Positions 9,760-21,190 of a stretch of 64,000 bases of DNA are shown here, in pieces. The stretch is from Abelmoschus esculentus (taxonomy: Eukaryota > Streptophyta > Magnoliopsida > Malvales > Malvaceae). The stretch covers positions 12,765,001-12,829,000 of the forward strand of contig JAUCBN010000028.1 in NCBI GenBank assembly GCA_035048815.1, written 5' to 3'. A model generated the notes under the pieces. The model saw only the letters and a list, made by a program, of their open reading frames with translations. It ran no database searches and was not told the origin of the DNA. The number at the start of each line of letters is the position of its first letter. Positions within the stretch are counted from its first letter, which is position 1. The position numbers were made by a program, and so were the translations under genes.

Positions 9760-11896
9760 ATAAACAAGTTAGAAGGTAAATAAACATAGCAAGAAACAAT
9801 GTCAGACGCTGAAAGAATAGAGAAAGATAGAAAAAGCACTAACAAAACTTGATTGGAATACATCCAAGGAATCGTGAATAGAAGGGTAACAATTAAACAA
9901 GAATATTTGGTTGATGATAATACACCATAGGTTGTGTTGGATAAATCCCTTATAAAGGATGGTGTAAAAACATGAAGTTAACAGGGAAAATAAAATAAGC
10001 ATGATATAAAACAAGAGAGAGAAACCAATAAGCGATTGTTACCAACCTAGTTGGATTGACAGTATAGAGTCACAAGAGATTTAGACAGTGCAACCTGTTT
10101 GAGGATGTTACACCATGAAAGGTGTTGGATGGATCCCTAGTTAAGGGTGGTATATTCAAAAAATTAAACAAGGTGTTATAAAACAGATAATAGTCCAGAA
10201 TGTACAAAAAGGAGAAACATGATATAAAAAGAATTAAGCTGGATTGAGGTATGTAAATAAAAAATAAATACATATAGTAGTAAAAACTTATGATCAAACC
10301 GAAACAATCTACCTGTCGATGGAGACAGAGACAGCAAAACCACATCCCGTTTCGGTCATCGCTAGAGAAAAAAAACACAAATTGGAAGTACGCATTCTTG
10401 GAGTAGGTTTTGATTGCTTGAATCTACCAAAACCGAACCAATTCGGCCATAGATGGGATTGGATTGAAAAAGATCCAATCAGGACTTGTGAATGTGATTG
10501 AGTCCTTTATCTCGGTTCTTGCAAAACAGAACAGACCAGAAAATCTGTCGAGATTATAGAGACGTGGACATACACGCTAATGCACTATGCAATCAACCTG
10601 AAGGCGGTTGTTGCGCAACAAAATGTAAACCTGTTGAGAAATACATGCTAGAACAACGTGTTAAAGACAAGGTTCAACATCGGTAAAGTGTTCATGGTTA
10701 AGTGTCGCCAAAGAAAAAACACCAAACTCATAGGTGTGATGGAGAGAGATCCATAACAGACGTACGAGCATGGACCGTTGTCAAAGAAAACCAACAAAAC
10801 CACTGGTAAAGAAAAACCAAAAGCCATAAAATCTAACATGCAAAAACCTGAAACATTTGTTTAAAAAGAAGCTAACCTGGAGAAATAGATATATTGGACC
10901 GATAGCCAATCCATAACCTAGTTTGTAACCATGTCGTATGATCGGAGAATCGATGAGATCGACAAAAATGATCTCTTAGAGATGTAGATATGTAGGACCG
11001 ATAGACAATCCATAATCTTGTTTAGTATCGATGAAAACAATCTCCTTGAGACGTAGATATGTTGGACCATAACCAATCCAAAATCCTGTGCATAACCATG
11101 TCGTATGATTGGAGTATCGATGAGATCGGTAGAGGCGATCTCCTATAGACTAAAAAATCGATAAAGTCATTTTAGAACCCAAATATGAATTTCTGATCCA
11201 AGGGCCACATAAAATAGCGAATCAAAGTTGTGGTTCCATATGGAAAATAATGGATGGAGTTCATGGGAACTAAGGAATAATAATAATAAAAAGATTAAGA
11301 GGAACAACAAGGTTCTGTTCATGCCGAAGTGAAAATCTATCCAAGAATCTTTACTAAAATAAATAACAATTACTTGTAAAATGGAAGAAGTCTGGTTAGG
11401 TTGAGACAGTACTGAGGTATACAACATCGGATTGTAACTTGCTTGATTCACCTCTGCAACTAAGATCTCTAAGAAAGGAAGCAGCCAATAAAGGAGATGG
11501 AATTGACGAATACTCAAGGAATCTCAGGATCTCTTACCTGAGAGGCAGCCGGATGTTATATTGATGAAGATCATTACATCATCTACGATGTTATATTGAT
11601 CCCTTCTCAAGGGTGGTAATGGTGTAGCAGTGATCTGGTCTAAAGACCAAGTAAAATTTTCATGAAATATAATTAATAAAACCTAACTTGTCTCACTGGT
11701 TGTATGTTTTGAGTCTCCTGTGGTGATTGGAGAAGACGAGCGACATTGTTGGCAGGGGCATGGCAAAGATCCATACCAACAGTGATGTTGATGACCACCA
11801 GAAAACATAGCGTTCCAAAGGGCAAGATTCACAATGAAACAGTAAAGCGAAATAATGAGAAAAATCACAAGAAAATACCTTGTAGAGTTTGAGATG
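9760..11896. other. Uncharacterised region upstream of L1-1
   Basis: About 2.1 kb without a recognisable gene, present again at 61213-63349. It contains three copies of a ~45-bp motif with a CCCTT...AAGGG core (9921-9966, 10109-10153, 11571-11622) that also occurs inside L1-3, and a set of imperfect tandem repeats at 10884-11150. Several minus-strand hydrophobic frames exist, for example 10378-10070. Strings resembling minus-strand 5' splice donors occur near 10040, 10312, 10885, 11540 and 11880, but no coherent exons could be built. It may be an expanded L1 5' or inter-ORF region, or a captured host fragment. Confidence 0.5.
10884..11150. repeat. Imperfect tandem repeats, three units
   Basis: The stretch TAGATATGTTGGACCGATAG with following CCAATCCATAA recurs at about 10886, 10985 and 11056, with GTATCGATGAGATCG-like ends. 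Units are ~100 bp and ~70 bp and then ~100 bp, the middle one being shortened. A second copy of the whole set lies at about 62337-62605. No function is apparent. Confidence 0.75.
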
Positions 11897-13440
11897 TGTA
11901 ACATCCCGATTTTGGGGTTAGTAGTTTGGGCTTTAGTTAGGAGAATTCGATTCGGGTCGAATCGGGTTCTCCGATTCGTTATTATGGGGAAATATAAAAT
12001 GAGAATATTTTTAATTAGAAAAGTAATAATTTTGAAATGTGGTTTAAAAGTATTAAAAATATGTTCCAAAATTAAAAGAATGTAATTTAAAATTTAAATT
12101 GATTTTTAATTATGCTTAATTATGCATAAGTGACCAATTTGTAATTTTTGGAAAACAATGGGGGATTTAATTGTAATTTTCTAAAATTGTTAATTTTAGT
12201 GACTAAATTGGAATGCAAGCTATACTTAGAATCCTTAGAGGGCCATAAACCCAATTTAATTTTTAATAATGATTTATTCACCAAAATATTTTTTAATTAG
12301 TTTAATTAAAGATGATAATCATTTTCTCACTTAACTACCTTTTTTCTCTCATCTTTTTCTCTTCATTTTCCTTTTATCTATTTTCTTCAATTCCTTGCTG
12401 ATTTTTCCATCTTTTTCCATAAAGATTACTTCATTTTAATCATCTTTCCATTCTTTACAAAACCTAACCATCAATTTTATAAAATCAACACCAATTTGCA
12501 AGGAATCAAGAAGAGAAAACTTCATCTTTTTGGTGAATAGATCTCAAAGGTAATTTGCTGGAATTTTAACTCTTTTCTAAGGTTCTTTATTGAAATTCCC
12601 AAGTATTAGCTTGCTAATCTTTAAATAAAACTTAATTCTATGTTTTCAATGTTAGATCTAATGATTTTGTGAATGTTTTTGTGAAATCTTTTTAGATCTC
12701 ATTCAATGCTGAAATTATATGGATTTAGTTATGATAATATGTCAATTAAATTATTAATTGAGTCTTTATTTGATGGCACATTAATTTAATCCCGGAATAA
12801 TGCAATCGGTGTTTTTTTAAGGTGATTTTCGGTTGTTTTAGGGGCTATTTTAGATGTTTTAATGTTGCTGAAGGTATAAGGATGGATTAGATGTGTTTTT
12901 GGTTCATAATTGAAGTGGATTAGATGTTAGAAGCATTAGGTTTTGGGCTGATATTGTTCGGATGCGTTTCGGCTTAGTTTTCGGTCTTTTCGGCTAAGTT
13001 TTCGGTAATTTTGTGGAGGTTTGATGTGGCTGCTGGTTTGAGCATGTTATGATGTGAATATGCTCTGTTTTTAATGATGTAGAGGAAGTGCAAGAAGGTG
13101 CATAAGTGGCTGGTGCATTGGCGTTGCCACCGGAGCATCGGCGAGGGATCGTTTGGCTTGTCGGTGAGTGTTTTTCGGACTTAAAGCGAATCGTATTGGT
13201 ACGGTTCTATTTTGGGGACTATGGAAGAGTGTGAAAACTTTACATAGTTCAAGAGTAAGTAAAATAAATGTTTTTGATATATTAACATGAGCCTCGGTTA
13301 CATTCGGTGAAGACATTGATGTTGGTAATGTAGTGAGATTTTTGGAAATGCATAAACATGATTTTGAATTGGTGCATGCATGAGATTATTGCTGAAAATG
13401 CATGGTTTAAAAAGGCATACATGGTTGAGGAAAACATGGA

Positions 13441-13650
13441 AAAATGAATTTGGAATATATGTGGCTATTTGCCTTCAAATTAAAGGTGCAATTGGGCATG
13501 ACTTTCGGTTAATTGTTGAGCATATTATGGATGCATTATGAGCTTAAAATGAATTGAAATATTATATGGTTATTTGCCTTGAAATTGATGGTGTCATTGG
13601 GCATGACATTTGGTTCATTTGTGAACATATTATGCATGCATTATGAGCAA
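13441..13650 (+). repeat. Tandem duplication of ~117 bp
   Basis: Two successive units share TATTTGCCTT...AAATT...GGTG...ATTGGGCATGAC and GAACATATTATG...TGCATTATGAGC. The copies differ at several positions. It lies within the LTR-like segment. Confidence 0.75.
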
Positions 13651-13770
13651 CAAATTATCATGCACATTTGATTATGATATTGGCTTAGTGGCACTAACTT
13701 TAGATTCGAATATGAATGATATGTCATTAGGATTGTCTTAAGTGCACTATAAACATTATTGATAATAAAG

Positions 13771-13960
13771 AATATTGCCTACACGTAACAAGGGTGACTT
13801 TGTGTCCAATCGTGCATGGTAGAGCCGCCTACACGTAACAAGGGTGATTATGTGTCTAATCGTGCGTGGTAGTGCTATAATGGTGACTTCGTATCATGTC
13901 AATGGTGACTTCGTGTCATGTAAATGGTGACTTTGTGTCATGACGAGACTAATGATCTCT
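13771..13960 (+). repeat. Short tandem repeats in the LTR-like segment
   Basis: Two ~63-bp units built on GCCTACACGTAACAAGGGTG and TCTAATCGTGCGTGGTAG are followed by three ~22-bp units of the form ATGGTGACTTCGTGTCATGT. Such clusters are commonly seen in long gypsy LTRs, which supports the LTR call but does not prove it. Confidence 0.8.
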
Positions 13961-14659
13961 AACAATGGATCCGTGTATTCAGTGAACTTAAGGTTCACAT
14001 TAAGTGATCACTAGAAAGCCAATATGCATACATGGATTAAAAGAGAATATTGTGCATCATTCATGAAATGTATTGATAATGTTGAACATACTCTAGAAAG
14101 TGATTTGATATTATAGACATGAACGTGGAATGTTAAGCATGCATGTTTTTAATGATGCATTGCAAACTATGGTTTCATTATGGTTTTTAAATAGATGCAT
14201 TGATGATCTTGTGTAGAGCTTCCTCACTAAGCATATTTGCTTAAGCTCTCTTTTCATCCTTGCAGAAAAATAAAGGCATTCGGGACTACATTCGGAGCAA
14301 GGAAACCAAGGGGAAAGGTTACTTCAAATTCGGTATGTTTTGACAAATAAGTTGGGGCTTGGCAATGTGTAAACCCAACCTATGTGAGGAGTGTGTACTT
14401 AGACTTTGGTTTATATTGTAATAAGACCTTTGTTGCTTGATTGTTAATTGTTTAACTATGGAATTGTTTGGATTGTTGAAGCATGTACTTGCATGATTAT
14501 TATGTTTTTAATCATCTTCTAGAAAGCATGCCTATAGTTTGATTGATGTCCATGACGTTGTTAATCATATGTTATAAGTTGTTAATTATGCTTAGGAATT
14601 ATGCATATTGTTGGAAGTGACTAATGGTTATGTATTGTATTGTTAGTATTCACTTAGTG

Positions 14660-14885
14660 AGACGGAACTTTTGGTTCCAAACCCAAAGTTTCGAAACCTT
14701 TGGGAAGGTTCCAAAACCTTTGTCAAATAGTTCCGAAACCTTCAGGAAGTTTCGAAACCTTGCGGGCAATTTCAATTTTGGAAAGTTACTGGACGCGAAA
14801 AGTTTCGAAACCTTTAGGGAAGTTTCAAAACCTTTTACAAAAAAGTTTCGAAACCTTTATGAAAGGTTTTAAAACCTTTGGCTGC
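14660..14885 (+). repeat. Cluster of GTTTCGAAACC palindromes
   Basis: About eight to ten copies of a palindromic motif, AGTTTCGAAACCTTT or close variants, occur in ~220 bp with spacing of 20-40 bp. Two overlapping plus frames pass through them (14624-14872 and 14700-14888) only because the repeats lack stops. The cluster could bind a dimeric factor or form hairpins; nothing in the sequence decides this. Confidence 0.8.
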
Positions 14886-15400
14886 TAGAAATTGATAGTT
14901 GCTAGAAATTGCATTTTAGTCCCGAATATCTTTCTTTGTACAATTGGGGTATCTACAGATGTTATTTTGAGCTGAAATTTCACATGGATGCATAAAGTTG
15001 ATTTAATTTCAATATGGTTAACTCAATTTGGAAGAAGTCTTTATAATTTGAAAGATTTACATTTTGGTCCTTAAATTGGAGAAACATGCAATTGATGATG
15101 TTAGAATGATCCATTTGACTCAAAATTTATCGTGAAGGATACTTGTGTGTTCAATTGAACTTTGATGAAAATAATTTCTACTTTGTTATTAGAATTTAAA
15201 AGTTTTACATTTTAGTCCTTAATTTACTTAAATGTTTAATCGGATGTTTGTTTATGATCAGATTGTTTCCGTTAATGCCTTGTATGAGACCTTGACAAGT
15301 AGGAATACAATTATGCATCTTGAAGAAAAAAATATAACGATTTTAGGGTTGTTTGTCGAATTAGACCTTCGCGGGTTTGGTTTGATATTCCCCGTGTAAC

Positions 15401-15604
15401 CCATTAGTGTCGGTTCCATCTAGGCCGGGCTAAGGGGGTTTCAATACGGGTTTTGTTTCTTCCTCTCCCAGTAGTGGAGATGGTGAAAAATGGCCGATCA
15501 AGGGAGGGGAAGATCGGTGGAAAGGGACGGTGGAGGCGGCAGAAGACATGAAAGGGAAAAGAGGGAAGAGAGGGAGGGGAGAGGAGAGAAAAAACAATAT
15601 CACG
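15401..15604. other. GC- and purine-rich segment without gene
   Basis: The stretch differs in composition from its AT-rich surroundings: GGCCGGGCTAAGGGGG at 15424, then a G/A-rich run around 15475-15590 with GGAGGGGAAGATCGG and GAGGGAAGAGAGGGAGGGG. No ORF or repeat partner was found in the window. It separates the LTR-like segment from a satellite scrap and could be the edge of an older insertion. Confidence 0.5.
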
Positions 15605-16043
15605 TTCAATCTGTTCGAATTTTAACCGAGTAAAAAGCTGAAAATTTTAGATTAATCTGTATAATTCTGTTCAAAAGCCATAATTAACTATTTGAACTCA
15701 TAAAATTTGGTTTGATAACATTTGGTTGTCGTTTTGTTGCAATTGAAACGTGCTTGTCTAATTAACTATCTGTTTAATTTTGTTCAAAAGCCCATAATTA
15801 ACTATTTTAACTCTTAAAATTTTATTTAATAACATTTGGTTGTCGTTTTGTTGGGATTAAAAAGTGTTTGTCTAAATGGGATTAGAATCCGTTCAAATTT
15901 TAACAGAGTAAAAAGCTGAAAATTTTAGTTTAATTTGTATATTTTTGTCCAAAATCCCATAATTAACTATTAGAACTCATAAAATTCAATTAAGTAACAT
16001 TTAGTTGTCGTTTTGTTGGGATTAAAACGTGCTTGCCTAAATG
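15605..16043 (+). repeat. 170-bp satellite fragment, about 2.6 monomers
   Basis: Monomers beginning TTCGAATTTTAACCGAGTAA and containing ACATTTGGTTGTCGTTTTGTTG match the large arrays at 32718 and 40958, with some private differences (GCTTGTCTAAATGGG). The last monomer joins the 33-bp array at ...CTAAATGGGC/GTATACCGTG. It shows that the 33-bp composite block is bounded by this satellite on its left as well as its right. Confidence 0.93.
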
Positions 16044-19000
16044 GGCGTATACCGTGATGGACAATCCCTCCCTTTGAGCATATGTCGCAGTGAATGACCC
16101 CTTTCTTCTAGTGCATGGAATAATGAATGGTCCCTCTTTTTGAGTGCATGTCGTGATGGACGACCCCTCTTTAAGCATATGTTGCGATGAATAACCCATC
16201 TTTTCGAGTGCATGTCATAAGGAACGGTCTCTCTCTTTGAGCGTATACCGTGATCGATGACCCCTCTCTTTGAGCGTATGGCACGATGAATGACCCCTCT
16301 CTTTGATTGCATCTCATGGTGAACGGTTTCTCTCTTTGAGCGTATACCGTGACGGATGACCCCTCTCCTTGAGTGTATATCGCGATGAATGACCCCTTTC
16401 TTCGTGTGCATGTCATAATGAACGGTCTCTCCCTTTGAGCGTATATCATGATGGACGACCCCTCTATTTGAGAATTTGTCACAGTGAAAGACCCCTTTCT
16501 TCGAGTGTATGTCATAAAGAGCGGTCTCTCTCTTTAAGCGTATGCCATGATGGACGACCCATCTCTTTGAGCGTATGTCATGATGAATGACCCTTTTTTT
16601 GAGCCTATGTCTTAATGAATGGTCCCTCTCTTTAAGCGTATACTGTGATGGATAACCCCTCTCTTTGAGCATGTGTTGCGATGAATGACCCCTCTCTTCG
16701 AGTGCATGTCATAATGAACGGGCCACCTATTGCGTATACCGTGATGGTTAACCCCTCTCTTTAAGCGTAACTCGCGGTAAATGACCCATCTCTTTGAGCA
16801 AATATCAAAATGAACGACCCCTCTCTTTGAGCCTATATCGTGATGAACGACTCATTTCTTTGAGCATATGCTACGGTGAATGACAGCCTCTTCAACCGTA
16901 TGTCATAATGAACGGTCCCTCTCTTTGAGTGTAAGTTACCTTTCTTCGAGCGTATGACACAATGAATGGTCCCTCTCTTTGAGCGTATACCGTGATCAAT
17001 GACCCCTCGTTTTGAGCGTATGTCGCAATGAATGACCCCTCTCTTCGAGTGCATGTCATAATGAATAGTCCCTTTCTAGAGCGTATCCCGCAATAAATGA
17101 CCCCTCTATTAGAGTGCATGTCATTATGAACGGGCCATTATTTATTGCGTATACCATGATGGTTGTCCTCTCTCTTTGAGCGTAAGTCGCAGTAAATGAC
17201 CCATCTCTTCGAGCAAATGTCGAAATGAACGATCCCTCTCTATGAGCCTATACCGTGATGGATGACTTATTTCTTTGAGCGTATGCCGCGGTGAATGACA
17301 CCTCTCTTCAACCATATGTCATAATAAACGGTCCCTCTCTTTGAGCGTATGGCGTGATGGAAGACCCCTCTCTTTGAGCATATGTCACCTCTCTTCGAGC
17401 GTATGTCACAATGAATGGTCCCTCTCTTTGAGCGTATACCGTGATCAATGATCCCTCGTTTTGAGTGTAGGTTGCGATGAATGACCCCTATCTTTGAGTG
17501 TTTGTCCTGGTGCATGGTCCCTCTCATTGAGCTTATACCGTGATGGATGACCCTTCCCTTTTAGCGTACGTCGCGATGAATAACCCCTCTCTTCGAGTGC
17601 ATGTCATAGTGAACGGTCCCTTTCTTAGAGCGTGTACCGTGATGGATGACCCTTCTCTTTGAGAATATGTCACGGTGAATGACCCTCTTTTTGAGTGCAT
17701 GTCAGGGTGAACGTTCCCTTTCTTAGAATGTACACCGTGGTGGACGAACCCTCTCTTTGAGCATATATCGTGATGAATGACCCTTCTCTTCGAGTATAAG
17801 TCATAACAAACGCTACCTCTCTTTGAGCGTATACCGTGATGAATGACCCCTCTCTTCCAGCGTATGTCATGATGCATGACCCCTCACTTCGAGTGCATAT
17901 CATAATGAACGACCCCTCTCTTTAAGCACATAACGTGATTGATGACCCCTCTCTTTGTGCGTATGTTGCGATGAATGACCACTCTCTTTGAGTGCATATC
18001 ATGGTGAACGATCCCTCTCTTTGAGCGTATACCGTGAAGGACGACCCATATTTTTGAGCGTATGTCGCGATGAATGACCCCTCTCTTTCGAGTGCATGTC
18101 ATAATGATCGGTCCCCATCTTAGTGTATAGACCGTGATGGACGATCCCTCTCTTTAAGCATATGTCGCAGTGAACAACCCATCTCTTCTAGCGTATGTCA
18201 TAATGAACGGTCCCTCTCTTTGAGCGTATGCCATGATGGACGACCCCTCTCTTTGAACGTATGCCGCGATGAATGACCCGTCTCTTGAGTGCATATCATG
18301 GTGAACGGTCCCACTCATTTAGCATATACCGTGATGGACGACCCCTCTCTTTGAGCATATGTTGCGAGGAATGACCCCAATCTTCAAGTGCATGTCATAA
18401 TGAACGATCTCACTCTTTGAGCGTATACCGTGATCGATGACCCCACTCTTCTAGTGTCTGTCATGGTGAACGGTCCCTCTCATTGAGCATATACCGTGAT
18501 GGACGACCCCTCCCTTTTAGCGTATGTCGCGATGAATAACCCCACTCTTCGAGTGCATGTCATAGTGAACGGTCCCTTTCTTAGAGCGTGTACCGTGATG
18601 GATGACCCTTCTCTTTGAGAATATGTCACGGTGAATGACCCCTCTCTTTGAGTGCATGTCAGGGTGAACGTTCCCTTTCTTAGAACGTACACCGTGGTGG
18701 ACGAACCCTCTCTTTGAGCTTATGTCGTGATGAATGACCCTTCTCTTCGAGCATAAGTCATAACAAATGCTCCCTCTCTTTGAGCGTATACCGTGGTGAA
18801 CGCCCCCTCTCTTCCAGCGTATGTCATGATGGATGACCCCTCACTTCGAGTGCATATCATAATGAACGACCCCTCTCTTTAAGCAGATAACGTGATTGAT
18901 GACCCCTCTCTTTGTGCGTATGTTGCGATGAATGACCACTCTCTTTGAGTGCATATCATGGTGAACAGTCCCTCTCTTTGAGCGTATACCGTGACGGAAG

Positions 19001-20344
19001 ACCCATCTTTTTAAGCGTATGCCGCGATGTATGACCCCTCTCTTTCGAGTGCATGTCATAATGATCGGTCCCCATCTTAGTGTGTAGACCATGATGGACG
19101 ATCCCTCTCTTTAAGCATATGTCGCGGTGAACAACCCATCTCTTCTAGCGTATGTCATAATGAACAGTCCCTCTCTTTGAGCGTATGCCATGATGGACGA
19201 CCCTCTCTTTGAACGTATGCCGCGATGAATGACCCCTCCCCTCTCTTGAGTGCATATCATCGTAAACGGTCCCACTCTTTTAGCATATACCGTGATGGAC
19301 GACCCATCTCTTTGAGCATATGTCGCGAGGAATGACCCCGCTCTTCAACTGCATGTCATAATGAACAATCCCTCTCTTTGAGCGTATACCGTGATCGATG
19401 ACACCTCTCTTTGAGTGTATGTCGCGATAAATGACCACTCTCTTCGAATGCATGTCATAGTCAATGGACTCTTTCTTAGAGCATATACATGATGGAAAAC
19501 CTGTCTCTTTGAGCGTATGTCGCGTTTAATGACTCCTCTCTTCGTTTTTAAAATGGTCGCAACACCTCTCTTCGTGCATATGTCATAATGAATGGTCACT
19601 CTCCTTGAGTGTATGCCGTGATGGACGACCACTCTCTTTGAGAGTATGTCGCGATGAATAACACCTCTGTTCGAGTGCCTATCATGGTGAACAGTCCCTC
19701 TCTTTGAGCGAATACCGTGATGGACGACCCCTCTCTTTGAGCGTACGTCGCGATGAATGACCCATCTCTTTGAGTGCATGCCATAGTGAACGGTCTCTGT
19801 CTTTGAGAATATACCGTGATCAATGACCCCTCTTTAGCGTATGCTGTGATGAATGACACCTCTCTTCGTGTGATTGTCATAATGAACGATCCCTTTCTTA
19901 GAGCGTGTATCGTGATGGATGTCCCCTCTCTTTGAGTGTATGTCGCAATGAATGACCCCTCTCTTCGAGTGTATGTCATAATGAACGGTCCCTCTCTTTG
20001 AGCGTACACGGTGATGGACGACCCCTCTCTTTGAGCGTTTGTCGCGATGAATGACCCCTCTCTTCCAGTGCATGTCATGGTGAACAGTCCCTCTCTTTGA
20101 GCATTTCCGTGATGGACGACCCCTCTCTTTGAGCGTATGTCGCGATGAATGACTCCTCTCTTCGAGTGCATGTCATAGTGAATGGTCCCTTAGAGCGTAT
20201 ACCGTGATGGACCACCCCTCTCTTTGAGCGTATGTTGCGATGAATGACCCCTCTCTTCGAGTGCATGTCATAATGAACGGTCCCTCTTTTTGAGCGTATA
20301 TTGTGAGGGACGAACCCTCTCTTTGAGCGTATGTCACGATGAAT
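16044..20344. repeat. 33-bp minisatellite array A3 (4.3 kb)
   Basis: The longest 33-bp array in the window, roughly 130 units, mostly in A-B-C order (99 bp). It shows larger internal duplications: about 412 bp (from ~16719 and ~17131) and 957 bp, which is 29 units (from ~17515 and ~18472). The minus strand has long frames with 11-residue periodicity such as SKRGVIHRDIR and QREGSFIATYA, all caused by the repeat. A few units carry small deletions that shift the frame. Confidence 0.95.
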
Positions 20345-21190
20345 ACGGGATAATGAAGGCTAAGGAATACGGGAATAAGTTTGAAGAAAGCCTCAAGACT
20401 CAAATTTGCTCGTATCCAATCCAAAAATAGCGAACAAGTTGTCTTTAGTCTCCCTTAAATGGTGATAATGATGGCTATCATTGCATGTCTTCTCTTTCTT
20501 AGTTGCTGAAACTGACAACCTTAAAATGATGTAAAGACTCTCTTGAAAGCCTTAAAACCATTGCTGGAAACAAAAACATTCAAGTGGTGTAATTGCTCCA
20601 TTGAATTGCGTTGTAACCAATCAGCCTTGATGGGTCTTCAAGGGACTTTAATTAATGTAAATGCCTTGTCATTCCTGAGAATATGATAAACCATTTGCTC
20701 TAAAAGAATACCCTAGCTAAAATATATAAGCAACCATTAGATAACAACTTATTCAATAAAAATAAAAGTAAATGCATGAAACAGATTTAATGAGCTAGAC
20801 TAATTAATGAAACTAGTTACATAATCTAGTTTAATTAATTAACTCACACACTAAATTAACTTATAAAAACATAAGAAAATTAATATGCTTTTAGTGAACT
20901 ATCATGCATTAATTAAACTAATGAACTTAATTGAACTAACATGCTCAAATGAACATCAAGCATTATTTATTCTTGCACACATGCTGAAATTAAATTTAAA
21001 AACTTAAGAAAGAACTTATGCAAACTCATGCACAAGTAGGAGGTTGTATTGTTCCAATAAAGCTGGTGTTGCATTCTCTATTTCTAGCCTTGAATAAATA
21101 GATTTCCCATGGCCTCTTTGAATTTCTGGGTTTTAGCACGAGTCATAGGTCCAATAGGAAATTCTTCTGATTCATTGTTGGTTGTGATCA
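20345..21190. repeat. Spacer S2, copy a
   Basis: Non-tandem, AT-rich sequence between arrays A3 and A4. It is homologous to 31730-32490, which lacks about 110 bp around 20960-21030 of this copy. It begins near TAATGAAGGCTAAGGAATACG and ends TTGGTTGTGATCATATCATTGAGCG. No ORF of interest and no terminal repeats were found. Confidence 0.8.

Larger units (their letters stand above)
2282..9760 (-). mobile_element. L1-1: degenerate plant L1 LINE, split by a chromovirus
   Basis: Minus-strand non-LTR retrotransposon. From its 3' end (left) it has a poly(A) tail, a short 3' UTR (2282-2368), RNase H, zf-RVT, the end of the RT, then the chromovirus at 4344-7580, the rest of the RT, the endonuclease and the C-terminal tail of ORF1 ending at 9439. 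ORF2 is broken into many short frames, so the element is dead. About 215 bp of the endonuclease region is missing at ~9045 compared with the duplicate at 53535. It is closer to L1-2 (28463-31480) than to L1-3 (35394-40957). The 5' boundary is unclear; recognisable L1 protein similarity stops near 9700. Confidence 0.9.
11897..15400 (+). mobile_element. LTR-like segment, possibly a solo or truncated gypsy LTR
   Basis: Starts with TGTAACATCCCGATTTTGGG, the kind of terminus seen in long plant Ty3/gypsy LTRs. It contains internal features common in such LTRs: repeated GGTGACTTCGTGTCATG units, CTCACTAAGCATATTTGCTTAAGCTC near 14224 followed by a TTGCAG, and several CATTTTAGTCC/CATTTTGGTCC motifs. 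There is no pol or gag sequence and no primer-binding site was found. The 3' end was not located; similarity of style ends near 15350-15400. The start is repeated at 63350 in the duplicate, which runs off the window. Confidence 0.5.

Noticed and set aside
9760..11896. Multi-exon host gene on the minus strand, suggested by several donor-like CAG/GTAAG or AG/GTA sites
   Set aside because: No matching acceptors gave a continuous reading frame, predicted peptides were low in complexity, and the duplicate copy shows no sign of constraint.
13071..13316. Minus-strand 81-codon ORF
   Set aside because: It has no recognisable motif and lies inside the plus-strand LTR-like segment.
14660..14885. Heat-shock elements in the palindrome cluster
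   Set aside because: Heat-shock elements need GAA and TTC blocks two bases apart; here TTC and GAA abut directly as TTCGAA.
14624..14888. Two plus-strand ORFs over the GTTTCGAAACC cluster
   Set aside because: They overlap in different frames and consist only of the translated palindromes.
16037..16672. Long minus-strand ORFs (60-211 codons) with 11-residue repeats, as possible repeat proteins
   Set aside because: They overlap each other in different frames, drift between frames at small indels, and exist wherever the 33-bp array exists. No start context, intron or domain supports a gene.
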